Below are positions 6,742 to 12,422 of a stretch of DNA of 12,422 nucleotides, piece by piece. A program made the translations under genes and the position numbers. Position 1 is the first letter of the stretch. Every line of letters begins with the position of its first letter. This DNA is from Promethearchaeota archaeon. Lineage in GTDB: Archaea; Asgardarchaeota; Lokiarchaeia; Sigyniarchaeales; SOKP01. The notes under the pieces are model-generated. The model searched no databases and was not told where the DNA came from. It saw nothing but the letters and a program-made list of their open reading frames with translations. The stretch is from contig JAUWZT010000094.1 in the NCBI GenBank assembly GCA_030615145.1, forward strand, positions 1 to 12,422. The letters run 5' to 3'.

Positions 6742-6945
6742 ATGAGCACTGAAAATATTAGAAAAGCTATTCGTGATAGATTAGAAGAAATTTACAGGGC
6801 AGATTCAGAATACCAGTATAATCTTTCGAAAGCTGTAATACCATTTTCTGAATTCTTTAAAAAATCAGGTTCTGTTGACGATGAGAAAGAATCTTCCAGT
6901 GAAAGTAAAGAGGAATATAAAAAACTTTTAAAGCAAGCGCTTTAG
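6742..6945 (+). CDS. 67-residue charged small protein of the RHH cassette
   Basis: Begins at ATG 6742, 23 bases after the preceding small ORF, with a strong Shine-Dalgarno sequence AAGGGGA at 6728-6734. The RBS-to-start context (GGGGAATCTAAAATG) closely matches the one before the 56-residue gene (GAGGTAAATCTAAATG), which argues that both are truly translated. The product has a helical, basic N-terminal half (ENIRKAIRDRLEEIYRADSEYQYNLSKAV), the short motif IPFSEFFKKSG, an acidic/serine-rich linker (DDEKESSSESKEE) and a final YKKLLKQAL helix. This is the look of a small adaptor or intrinsically flexible partner. No family, signal or membrane segment is visible. It is last in the cassette; a hairpin follows at 6955-6973. 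Confidence 0.75.
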   Translation: MSTENIRKAIRDRLEEIYRADSEYQYNLSKAVIPFSEFFKKSGSVDDEKESSSESKEEYKKLLKQAL

Positions 6946-6954
6946 GTTAAATTG

Positions 6955-6973
6955 AAGTAAGTTAAGCTTACTT
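6955..6973 (+). terminator. hairpin at the end of the RHH cassette
   Basis: Perfect 7-base arms AAGTAAG (6955-6961) and CTTACTT (6967-6973) surround a five-base loop, ten bases after the stop at 6945. A further GTAAGT copy follows at 6979-6984. A T-rich but interrupted stretch comes next. It could stabilise the 3' end or help termination; it could also be a regulatory site for the next gene. Confidence 0.4.
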
Positions 6974-7043
6974 TCTTGTAAGTAATAAAAAGAATTATAG
7001 GTTCTTTTCTATCTAAAAATTTAAAAAATCGTTATTTAATTAT

Positions 7044-7052
7044 TATTTAATA
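7044..7052 (+). promoter_or_regulatory. TATA box of the 123-residue protein gene
   Basis: TATTTAATA centred 46 bases before ATG 7094 predicts a leader of about 20 bases. That leader would contain AAGGT at 7083-7087, six bases before the start. The surrounding sequence is almost pure A/T, so neighbouring boxes (for example at 7032) are possible. Confidence 0.4.
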
Positions 7053-7093
7053 TGAATTTTAAAATTGTAATTAATAAATTTTAAGGTAATTTT

Positions 7094-7465
7094 ATGGCAG
7101 AAAAAGAAGAAGAAGAAGAAAATGGTTATGCGTTAGATAAAGCAGAATTAGAATTATTTCACGAAGTGCTTTTCAAACGAATAATGGACGTAATGGATAA
7201 ACCAGAAGTTGATTCAAATCCATTCGAGGAAATGATAAAGATTTTAAGTAGGTTAAGCGAAATCTTTAGCTTTAAAAGCATGATTTCTATTATTCCTGAA
7301 TTAGTGGCCTATGCTGTAAGATATGGTATGCTGGTAGAACAAGCTTACGATAAAAATCCTACTAGATTGAAAGAAGACGAACAAGGCTATGACGCCGAGA
7401 AAGAAGAAAAAAAGAGAAGGTCCCTAATAAAAAAGGATTTAGATAAACTTAGCCTATATCTATAA
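7094..7465 (+). CDS. charged helical protein of unknown function
   Basis: 123 residues, start supported by AAGGT six bases upstream. The N-terminus is strikingly acidic (AEKEEEEENG). Residues about 15-90 form an amphipathic helical core with conserved-looking hydrophobic spacing: ELELFHEVLFKRIMDVMD, then NPFEEMIKILSRLSEIF and SMISIIPELVAYAVRYGMLVEQAYDKNP. The C-terminus is a run of alternating charges (EKEEKKRRSLIKKDLDKL), coiled-coil-like. There is no cysteine, signal peptide or true membrane helix; SMISIIPELVAYAV is too short and too mixed. I do not recognise the family. It lies downstream of the RHH cassette in the same direction but 148 bases away with its own promoter, so membership of that cassette is only possible. 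Confidence 0.8.
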   Translation: MAEKEEEEENGYALDKAELELFHEVLFKRIMDVMDKPEVDSNPFEEMIKILSRLSEIFSFKSMISIIPELVAYAVRYGMLVEQAYDKNPTRLKEDEQGYDAEKEEKKRRSLIKKDLDKLSLYL

Positions 7466-7482
7466 TAATTATCTATTTTTTA

Positions 7483-7506
7483 TCTCTATTCTTGTTCGAT
7501 AACCAT
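7483..7506 (+). terminator. T-rich termination region
   Basis: CTATTTTTTATCTCTATTCTTGTT follows 17 bases after the stop at 7465 and can end the 123-residue gene, which is convergent with the next gene. Confidence 0.45.
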
Positions 7507-7534
7507 TAGAAATGAAATATTAATATATTAAATT

Positions 7535-7542
7535 AAAAAAAA
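7535..7542 (-). terminator. T8 tract after the zinc-ribbon protein gene
   Basis: Eight A residues on the plus strand give a T8 run on the minus strand three bases after the stop codon at 7546-7548. This is a typical archaeal oligo-T terminator. Confidence 0.5.
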
Positions 7543-7545
7543 GAG

Positions 7546-8256
7546 TTATAATTGATGTCCACATTCAATACAGAAAGCAGAGCCTTCTAGCAGTTTTTTT
7601 CCACATTCAGAACAGAAAAGACTTTTTTTTTCGACCTCAGGTAAAGGTTTTACTATAGTTTGAGTTATAGGTTCAGGCTTTAATTCAGGTTCAACTGACT
7701 TTTTCTTTCTTATAATTGATCTCGCAATTAATGAACCTACAACAGCTACTATAGCTATTACAATAAGAATTATGTATAGATAATCTAAAATATTACCCAA
7801 TGCAGATCCCCGACTAATTGTGTATCTTACAGTACTAGATTCAACAGTATCTAAATTTATAAATATTACAGCATAATCACTATCATCGCGTGTTACTGTA
7901 TAGGACCATTTTCCTTGGTATGAGTTATCATCTTTTTTAATATAATTAGATGGCGGACCCATTAATAATAAAGTCACATTTTCTTTCAGATAAACATCAA
8001 GAGAAGGTCCCGAAATTACTTCATATTCAACATTTATTATATCATTTGCATTATTTCCGACGATATTAATGATTGCTCCAGATTCAGGGCCAAGTGTTTT
8101 TGTTTCGGTTTCTGAAAAAATAGCATAAGCGGTGTTTGCATTACTAACTATTATTATTGTTAATAGTATTAAAACAAAACAGGATGTTAACTTATATTTG
8201 TTCTTTTTTATTAGCTTTTCATTAGAAGTATTTTTTCTCATATATTTTCCCATCAT
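7546..8256 (-). CDS. GOLD-like membrane-anchored protein with cytosolic zinc ribbon
   Basis: 236 residues. Domains in order: basic N-terminus, hydrophobic signal segment (about 22-45, CFVLILLTIIIVSNANTAYA), exported beta-rich domain of about 100 residues (48-150), membrane helix (about 157-181), stop-transfer RKKK, proline/glutamate linker (EPELKPEPITQ, KPLPEVEKK), and a C-terminal zinc ribbon with Cys215, Cys218, Cys229 and Cys232 (CSEC...CIEC, spacing C-x2-C-x10-C-x2-C). The exported part has a GOLD/emp24-like rhythm: acidic GPESG start, INVEYEVISGPSLDVYL, KWSYTVTRDDSDYAVIFINLD and STVRYTISR. GOLD domains in eukaryotes belong to p24 cargo receptors; similar archaeal proteins are known from Asgard genomes. 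The GOLD call is inferred from pattern. Starts at 8253 and 8241 are alternatives. It is monocistronic. Confidence 0.82.
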   Translation of the reverse strand: MMGKYMRKNTSNEKLIKKNKYKLTSCFVLILLTIIIVSNANTAYAIFSETETKTLGPESGAIINIVGNNANDIINVEYEVISGPSLDVYLKENVTLLLMGPPSNYIKKDDNSYQGKWSYTVTRDDSDYAVIFINLDTVESSTVRYTISRGSALGNILDYLYIILIVIAIVAVVGSLIARSIIRKKKSVEPELKPEPITQTIVKPLPEVEKKSLFCSECGKKLLEGSAFCIECGHQL

Positions 8257-8282
8257 TTAATTGTTTGATAAATGGAATTTCA

Positions 8283-8294
8283 AATAATATAATT
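8283..8294 (-). promoter_or_regulatory. TATA box of the zinc-ribbon protein gene
   Basis: On the minus strand AATTATATTATT is centred about 32 bases before the ATG at 8256, predicting a very short leader. No Shine-Dalgarno sequence is present. Confidence 0.45.
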
Positions 8295-8585
8295 ACACAA
8301 TAGTATATAAAATAATTAGGACTGATTTTTTATAAAAATAAACCATTATCAAACTAATTTAATTTTTTAGGTATTTCAAAGCAAATAATTAAAGCCATAA
8401 TAAGGAAAAGCCAAATAATCTATTTTCAATTATTTATAATGCTAACAATTATTTTAATAAAAAAAAAGTAATTTAGAATTAATATTCACGCGATATTCTT
8501 AAAGATAATAATTCTATTGCAAGTAATATTTTTAATAACATTTATTATTTAATGTAGCCTAAAAGTATAATAAATCTAAGTAAAA
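8295..8585. other. divergent intergenic stretch without a gene
   Basis: Most of the 367-base gap between the minus-strand zinc-ribbon protein and the plus-strand PhzF gene. It is extremely AT-rich, with frequent stops in all frames. I see no RNA gene or strong repeat, only A/T-rich promoter-like sequence. Confidence 0.5.
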
Positions 8586-8594
8586 TTTTATAAT
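8586..8594 (+). promoter_or_regulatory. TATA box of the PhzF-family gene
   Basis: TTTTATAAT lies about 46 bases before the ATG at 8636, predicting a transcription start near 8615 and a leader of about 20 bases. If GTG 8624 were used, the leader would be about eight bases. Confidence 0.4.
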
Positions 8595-8635
8595 TAGTTA
8601 AATTAAAATTTAGTAAGAAATCCGTGAAAATTTTT

Positions 8636-9526
8636 ATGAAGGAACTACAATCCGAAGGTCTCACTTTTTATATAGTAGATGTTTTTGCTGAATATAGATA
8701 CTCGGGAAATCAACTTGCTGTGGTTATTAGTGGAAATAAACTGTCAGATGAGGAGATGCAATTAATAGCTAAAGAAATGAATTTTTCAGAAACCAGCTTT
8801 ATCACATCCGTCGAAAATCACGACGTTAGGATATTCACTCCTAAAGTAGAGTTAGCGTTTGCCGGACACCCCACGATTGGAACGGCGTATGTATTGCAGC
8901 AAGAATTTATAAAATCGAAAACGAAAACGCTATCTTTAAACTTAAAGATTGGTCAAATTGGCATATTATTTAAATATAAAGGAGATGTTACTTCCGAGAT
9001 TTGGATGGAGCACAAAGAGCCCACATTCAACGGTTTTTTCGCTCCCGATTTAGTAGCTGATGTTTTGAACTTAAATGAAAGCGATATTGACGGCAGATTT
9101 AAAATTCAAGGCGTTTCTACTGGTGTTCCTACGATCATTGTGCCTTTAAAGTCGTTAGACGCCGTAAAACGAGTAAAAATCGATCACGAAAAGTACTACG
9201 CATTAATCGAAAATACTCAAGCTAAAACCATCTTGGTATTTTGCCCCGAAACTTATAACAAAAATAACGATTTAAACGTTCGATTCTTTGCCGATTTTTA
9301 TGGCGTTCCAGAGGATCCCGCAACGGGTTCCGCAAACGGTTGTTTGGCCGCTTATTTAGTAAAATATGAATATTTTGGTAAAAAAAAAATTGATATACGC
9401 GTTGAACAAGGTTATGAAATAGGAAGAGAATCCCTACTTTTATTAAAGGCAGAAGAAAATAAGGAAAAATATAATGTTACTATAGGGGGTAGAGCGATAA
9501 TAGTAGCTAAAGGAAAGTTATTGTAA
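8636..9526 (+). CDS. PhzF-family isomerase/epimerase-like protein
   Basis: 296 residues from ATG 8636, the usual length of the family; a GTG at 8624 would add four residues but the family normally starts a few residues before the first strand (FYIVDVFAE). Family hallmarks are all present: YSGNQLAVV at 22-30, the catalytic glutamate region NFSETSF with Glu52, FAGHPTIG at 75-82, and EDPATGSANG at 226-235 in the second half. The fold is two diaminopimelate-epimerase-like halves with the active site between them. PhzF itself isomerises trans-2,3-dihydro-3-hydroxyanthranilate in phenazine synthesis, but most archaeal members have unknown substrates and no phenazine genes are nearby here. A proton-shuttling isomerase on a small acid is the safe statement. 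It is monocistronic and convergent with the transporter gene. An A10 tract at 9380-9389 is read in frame as lysines. Confidence 0.93.
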   Translation: MKELQSEGLTFYIVDVFAEYRYSGNQLAVVISGNKLSDEEMQLIAKEMNFSETSFITSVENHDVRIFTPKVELAFAGHPTIGTAYVLQQEFIKSKTKTLSLNLKIGQIGILFKYKGDVTSEIWMEHKEPTFNGFFAPDLVADVLNLNESDIDGRFKIQGVSTGVPTIIVPLKSLDAVKRVKIDHEKYYALIENTQAKTILVFCPETYNKNNDLNVRFFADFYGVPEDPATGSANGCLAAYLVKYEYFGKKKIDIRVEQGYEIGRESLLLLKAEENKEKYNVTIGGRAIIVAKGKLL

Positions 9527-9700
9527 AATTTACTTATAGGACAGTTGGCAATGCATTCAGCTTCAATAAGATTTGAAGTGTCTGACAAGACTTTCAAAAA
9601 AACACTCTTTCTTTAAATATTTCGCTCTAGACAATCCATTAAATTGTTTTAGTGAATTAACCTATAAAAATTTCAAAATAGCATTATATAAAAGGATTAT

Positions 9701-9723
9701 AAAAAAATAAAAAAATAAAAAAA
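9701..9723 (-). terminator. T-rich terminator of the transporter gene
   Basis: Three runs of seven A on the plus strand, separated by single T, with no G or C, lie about 12 bases past the transporter stop codon. On the minus strand this is a strong oligo-T termination region. It may also stop read-through from the convergent side. Confidence 0.55.
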
Positions 9724-9734
9724 GATTTAAAATT

Positions 9735-11129
9735 CTATAAACCGAGTTCTGTTAATTTTTCTCGGTTAATTTTAACTTTTTCAGGAGTCAAATTATACCA
9801 TTTCCAAAAAATTAACATTGATATACCCATAAATATCATTGGAATTAAGCTGAAATGCATTTGAATACCCCACACTGCCAATGATCCTTGTGTTTCAGCA
9901 CCCTCTACGAATCCTGTCGCTACATGTACTATTGTAAAAACTATCGCCTGATTTAAAAGTGCTAAACGGCCAAAAAACGCTTGAATCCCCATATAAATTC
10001 CTTCTTTACGCTGACCAGTTATCACAATAGATTCGTCTATTACATCTCCTAAAACGGGCCATAATAATGTCCAAAAGCCTCCAAAAGCTAAACCCCAAAT
10101 GAGTAATCCTATAATCATACCGATCAAATTATCGATAAACATTAGTGGGATATTAACACAAGTTAATGCAACGCCAGCAATTAATAGAATTTTTCTATTG
10201 TCGTTCGATTTATGAGCCAGTTTTATCCATAGAGGAATAGATACTAAACTTCCAACAAGAAATCCTATAGAAAGAAGCATTTGGGCACTCGCTGATTCTC
10301 CTAAAACATATCGCACAAGAAAGGCAAGTGAGCCGGTCATTAAATTCGTTAAAGTTTGATAGAGAGCATAAGTAATAACAAATGCGAGAAAGTTTTTTTG
10401 CTTAAGCGCAATTCTCAACGATTTGAAAAACGATTCTCTTGTTGGTTGTTCTTCGTATTTATCGAGATAACGATTAATTGTTACTTGGTCTTCACGGCAA
10501 CCAGGGATTGCAAGACCCAAACCAATAAAACAAAATATAACGACCGCTCCCCCTTGAACAATATATGTTTGTGGAACACCATAAGTAACAAGGATAGGTG
10601 GAAAAATAGCACCTAATGCGATACCTAGAATTCCTACAATTGTTTGTAATCCAGTACCTGTTCTACGTTCTTCAAGTGAGCGAAATTTTTCAGGAAAAAT
10701 TGCAGCAAAATTGACCCAATAGAGCGAGGCAAATGTATCAAAGAGACAAGTAGTGAAAACAAACCAAGCAAAAAGAATCCAAGCACCCTCTGTGGGATTT
10801 ATGGCAGGAGGCATAAAAATAAGCATATAGCAGAATATATATGGAATTCCCCCAATAATTACCCATGGAAACCGCCTTCCCCACTTTTTTGTGAATTTGA
10901 ACGGACGATTAGTTAAATAACCTATTAATGGATCATTAAACATATTCCATAGGGCGAATATTATAAATCCAAAGCCTACAATCCAAGATTCTAAACCGAT
11001 CTCACTTTCATAAAAGAAGTAAGCAAATGTGCCAAATGCCATATTAAGAAATTCAACGATATATTTTCCGAAACCATATGATGCCATGTTTATTTTACTA
11101 TGTTTTACTTCATCTATTTCAATTGACAT
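9735..11129 (-). CDS. GPH-family (MelB-like) MFS sugar/glycoside:cation symporter
   Basis: 464 residues, a length typical of the glycoside-pentoside-hexuronide:cation symporters. About twelve hydrophobic helices run from residue 15 to 445. Family signatures: YGFGKYIVEF at 18-27, FNDPLIGYLTNR with NDP at 65-67, WGRRFPW at 83-89 in the first cytosolic loop, and GDVIDESIVITGQRKEG at 361-377, the typical D-x-x-D/E...TG-x-R-x-EG motif of the second half. The central loop (RYLDKYEEQPTRESFFKSL) is cytosolic. The protein should import a sugar, glycoside or uronide with Na+ or H+ across the plasma membrane. The substrate cannot be told: no glycoside hydrolase or sugar kinase lies in the window. In helix 2 the MelB cation-site aspartates are not all obvious (WNMFNDP), so the coupling ion is uncertain. 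Nearest minus-strand neighbour is the hydrolase, 193 bases upstream, with separate promoters. Confidence 0.92.
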   Translation of the reverse strand: MSIEIDEVKHSKINMASYGFGKYIVEFLNMAFGTFAYFFYESEIGLESWIVGFGFIIFALWNMFNDPLIGYLTNRPFKFTKKWGRRFPWVIIGGIPYIFCYMLIFMPPAINPTEGAWILFAWFVFTTCLFDTFASLYWVNFAAIFPEKFRSLEERRTGTGLQTIVGILGIALGAIFPPILVTYGVPQTYIVQGGAVVIFCFIGLGLAIPGCREDQVTINRYLDKYEEQPTRESFFKSLRIALKQKNFLAFVITYALYQTLTNLMTGSLAFLVRYVLGESASAQMLLSIGFLVGSLVSIPLWIKLAHKSNDNRKILLIAGVALTCVNIPLMFIDNLIGMIIGLLIWGLAFGGFWTLLWPVLGDVIDESIVITGQRKEGIYMGIQAFFGRLALLNQAIVFTIVHVATGFVEGAETQGSLAVWGIQMHFSLIPMIFMGISMLIFWKWYNLTPEKVKINREKLTELGL

Positions 11130-11150
11130 AATGTAATCACATCTATTTTA

Positions 11151-11159
11151 TTAATAATT
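11151..11159 (-). promoter_or_regulatory. TATA-like box of the transporter gene
   Basis: Minus-strand AATTATTAA is centred 26 bases before the ATG at 11129 and would give a leaderless message. Overlapping A/T runs make the exact box uncertain. Confidence 0.35.
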
Positions 11160-11237
11160 TTTTTTGTTATTCTTAATATTCGTCAGTGTTCTTTTTAAAA
11201 TTATAGCTTTATTTCGGTTTTTTTAATTAATTATTCG

Positions 11238-11310
11238 AAAAAAATCCTAAAAAAAATCAAGAATTCTGGTAATTTTAAATTTCAATTGCTAAAATAGTTC
11301 CAATAAAAAA
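11238..11310 (-). terminator. oligo-T termination region of the hydrolase gene
   Basis: Plus-strand A6 (11305-11310), A8 (11249-11256) and A7 (11238-11244) runs give three minus-strand oligo-T tracts 13 to 85 bases past the hydrolase stop. Multiple T tracts are usual at archaeal gene ends. Confidence 0.4.
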
Positions 11311-11322
11311 GATTTCTGGAAT

Positions 11323-12111
11323 TTATTTGTATTTTAAAATGAACTCAGAAATCGGCTCAAAGTATTCTTCCTTAAATGAAATAATCGTATTATGCCCAGC
11401 GTCCTCAATTAATATTAATTTTTTATCTATATTATTTGGAAGGTTTTTATATAACAATTCTGCTTCAGTATGAGGGATTATCCAATCTGTTGTACCGTGA
11501 ATGATTAATGTGGGTTTTTTAAATTTTTTTACCCTAGTATCGTTTGAATATTCTTCTAACGAATCGGAAGTTAAATACGGGCTACTAATTCGAAATAAAT
11601 TCGTCATCATGTTGTAAACGCTGGCGAAACCACTCTCAAATATTATTCCGCGTAGATCATCAGGATTGTGGGAACCGATCTCTGCCGCACATACGCTTCC
11701 AAGAGACCTTCCTAGGAGAAAAAGAGAATTTAACAATCCTTTTTGGTTCATCCATTCTCTAAATGCGGTGTAAATTGGCATAGCATCGGATATTAAACTA
11801 GTGTAATAAGGCTCGCCAGAACTAAAACCATATCCACGAAAATCAACGATTGCTAGATTTACATTAATCTCAGAAAACTCCGGAGCTATATATTGATAAT
11901 CTAAAGCAATCTCGCCGTTTCCGTGAAATAATAAAATTGTTGGATTTTTAACATCATTTTTATAGAAAAATCCTCCAATTTCTATATCATTACCAATATT
12001 TAACCTAAGAATATCTGTATTTGGTTTTAAATCGTTAGGTATTGCTATTTTTCGAGGATAAAAAACAACATTTGAAACTGCTGGATTGTCAATTAATAAT
12101 TTCTTTTCCAT
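11323..12111 (-). CDS. alpha/beta hydrolase, Bem46/ABHD13-like
   Basis: 262 residues from the ATG at 12111. This start has a Shine-Dalgarno sequence GGAGAG five bases upstream (minus strand, 12117-12122), and the family's first strands follow; the open frame extends 22 codons further, to an ATG at 12177, without an RBS. Key features: oxyanion-hole HGNG at 63-66, DFRGYGFSSGEP at 90-101, nucleophile elbow GRSLGS at 134-139 with Ser136, acid Asp209 in HGTTDW, and His240 in EDAGH. The triad order and spacing fit the alpha/beta-hydrolase fold, and the RGYG-x-S-x-G motif is typical of Bem46/ABHD13/ABHD17 serine hydrolases (esterase, thioesterase or peptidase-like). No signal peptide is evident in this form; the longer start would add only a weak hydrophobic patch. 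Substrate unknown. Confidence 0.92.
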   Translation of the reverse strand: MEKKLLIDNPAVSNVVFYPRKIAIPNDLKPNTDILRLNIGNDIEIGGFFYKNDVKNPTILLFHGNGEIALDYQYIAPEFSEINVNLAIVDFRGYGFSSGEPYYTSLISDAMPIYTAFREWMNQKGLLNSLFLLGRSLGSVCAAEIGSHNPDDLRGIIFESGFASVYNMMTNLFRISSPYLTSDSLEEYSNDTRVKKFKKPTLIIHGTTDWIIPHTEAELLYKNLPNNIDKKLILIEDAGHNTIISFKEEYFEPISEFILKYK

Positions 12112-12131
12112 GATAACTCTCCATTTTGGAT

Positions 12132-12142
12132 TATTAAATAAA
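12132..12142 (-). promoter_or_regulatory. TATA-like box near the hydrolase gene
   Basis: Minus-strand TTTATTTAATA lies about 26 bases before ATG 12111. If used, the transcript would start next to the ATG and exclude the GGAGAG ribosome binding site, so either the true promoter lies further upstream or the gene is leaderless. The two signals conflict and I cannot settle it. Confidence 0.3.
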
Positions 12143-12367
12143 TAAAAAGTAATTAATCTTTGATTTAAGAATATCATCGTATTCTATTAAATTCTTCTGA
12201 CAATTTTATGGAAAAACAATGCTTAAAACTAATAAAAAGACTTAATTATGAATTTTATTATTAATTAAACATATAAATTTTGAATAAAATTCGAGTGAAA
12301 AGTCATTTTAGAGAAAAGTGAGATCTTATTCAACAAGCTCAATAGGCAACCGCTAATTTTAAGCGCG

Positions 12368-12422
12368 ATGTTAGTTTCAATTTTATCCATTTTATTTTCT
12401 ATCGTCTTATACGCTATAAATG
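12368..12422 (+). CDS. possible start of a membrane protein leaving the window
   Basis: From ATG 12368 the frame encodes a hydrophobic stretch (MLVSILSILFSIVLYAIN) and is open to the window edge. It could be the first transmembrane helix or signal anchor of a gene that continues outside. The same frame is also open upstream to 12299 without an ATG, GTG or TTG, and reads plausibly (KVILEKSEILFNKLNRQPLILSA), so the true start may be a rare codon such as ATT 12305 or a frame error may exist. A TATA-like ATATAAATT lies at about 12271-12279. With only 18 codons visible the call is weak. Confidence 0.35.
   Translation, partial: MLVSILSILFSIVLYAIN

Noticed and set aside
9412..9597. 61-codon minus-strand ORF at the end of the PhzF gene
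   Set aside because: Mostly antisense to the conserved PhzF C-terminus; no promoter or RBS.
10356..10616. 86-codon plus-strand ORF inside the transporter gene
   Set aside because: Antisense to well-supported GPH-family coding sequence; shadow frame.
12112..12177. 22-residue N-terminal extension of the hydrolase from ATG 12177
   Set aside because: ATG 12111 has a good GGAGAG ribosome binding site and the extension has no family support.
12251..12387. Minus-strand ORF of about 41 codons beginning at about 12387
   Set aside because: Antisense to the possible plus-strand membrane-protein frame, with no RBS and no recognisable protein features.
1..12422. CRISPR arrays, tRNA or rRNA genes, insertion sequences, integrase attachment sites
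   Set aside because: No regularly spaced repeats, tRNA-like cloverleaf sequence, transposase or integrase motifs, or terminal repeats were seen.

Overview
The window is very AT-rich (roughly 30% GC by eye) and looks archaeal. TATA-like boxes sit about 25-35 bases upstream of many start codons, several genes look leaderless or nearly so, and gene ends are followed by T-rich tracts rather than strong hairpins. The secreted proteins are rich in N-glycosylation sequons. A membrane-anchored GOLD-like protein ending in a zinc ribbon and a small TFIIB/cyclin-like protein suggest an Asgard archaeon of Lokiarchaeia type. That placement is an inference; there is no rRNA or other marker gene here to prove it.

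Layout. 116-2263 is a complete UvrD/PcrA-type superfamily 1A DNA helicase. 2502-3953 is a two-gene unit: a winged-helix-like protein translationally coupled (ATGA overlap) to a four-helix membrane protein, whose reading frame is broken at an A10 tract so that its soluble C-terminal part lies in another frame. 4261-5136 encodes a secreted, C-terminally anchored, probably heavily glycosylated surface protein. 5256-5897 (minus) is a cyclin/TFB-like protein. It is divergent from a small plus-strand cassette (6089-6945) made of a ribbon-helix-helix plus winged-helix-like regulator and two tiny proteins of 56 and 67 residues. The 56-residue ORF is below usual gene-calling cut-offs. The shared intergenic region carries two perfect inverted repeats. 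7094-7465 is a charged helical protein of unknown role with its own promoter and ribosome binding site. 7546-8256 (minus) is the GOLD-like/zinc-ribbon membrane protein.

The right-hand third is metabolic: a PhzF-family isomerase (8636-9526), a GPH-family (MelB-like) MFS sugar or glycoside symporter (9735-11129, minus) and a Bem46/ABHD13-like alpha/beta hydrolase (11323-12111, minus). A membrane-protein reading frame may begin at 12368 and leave the window.

How the genes relate. I see no single pathway joining all of them. The parts most worth attention are the divergent TFB-like/RHH locus with its tiny ORFs and palindromic operator candidates, the wHTH/membrane-protein pair with the A10 frame break, and the GOLD/zinc-ribbon protein. 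There are no tRNA or rRNA genes, CRISPR arrays, transposases or integrases.
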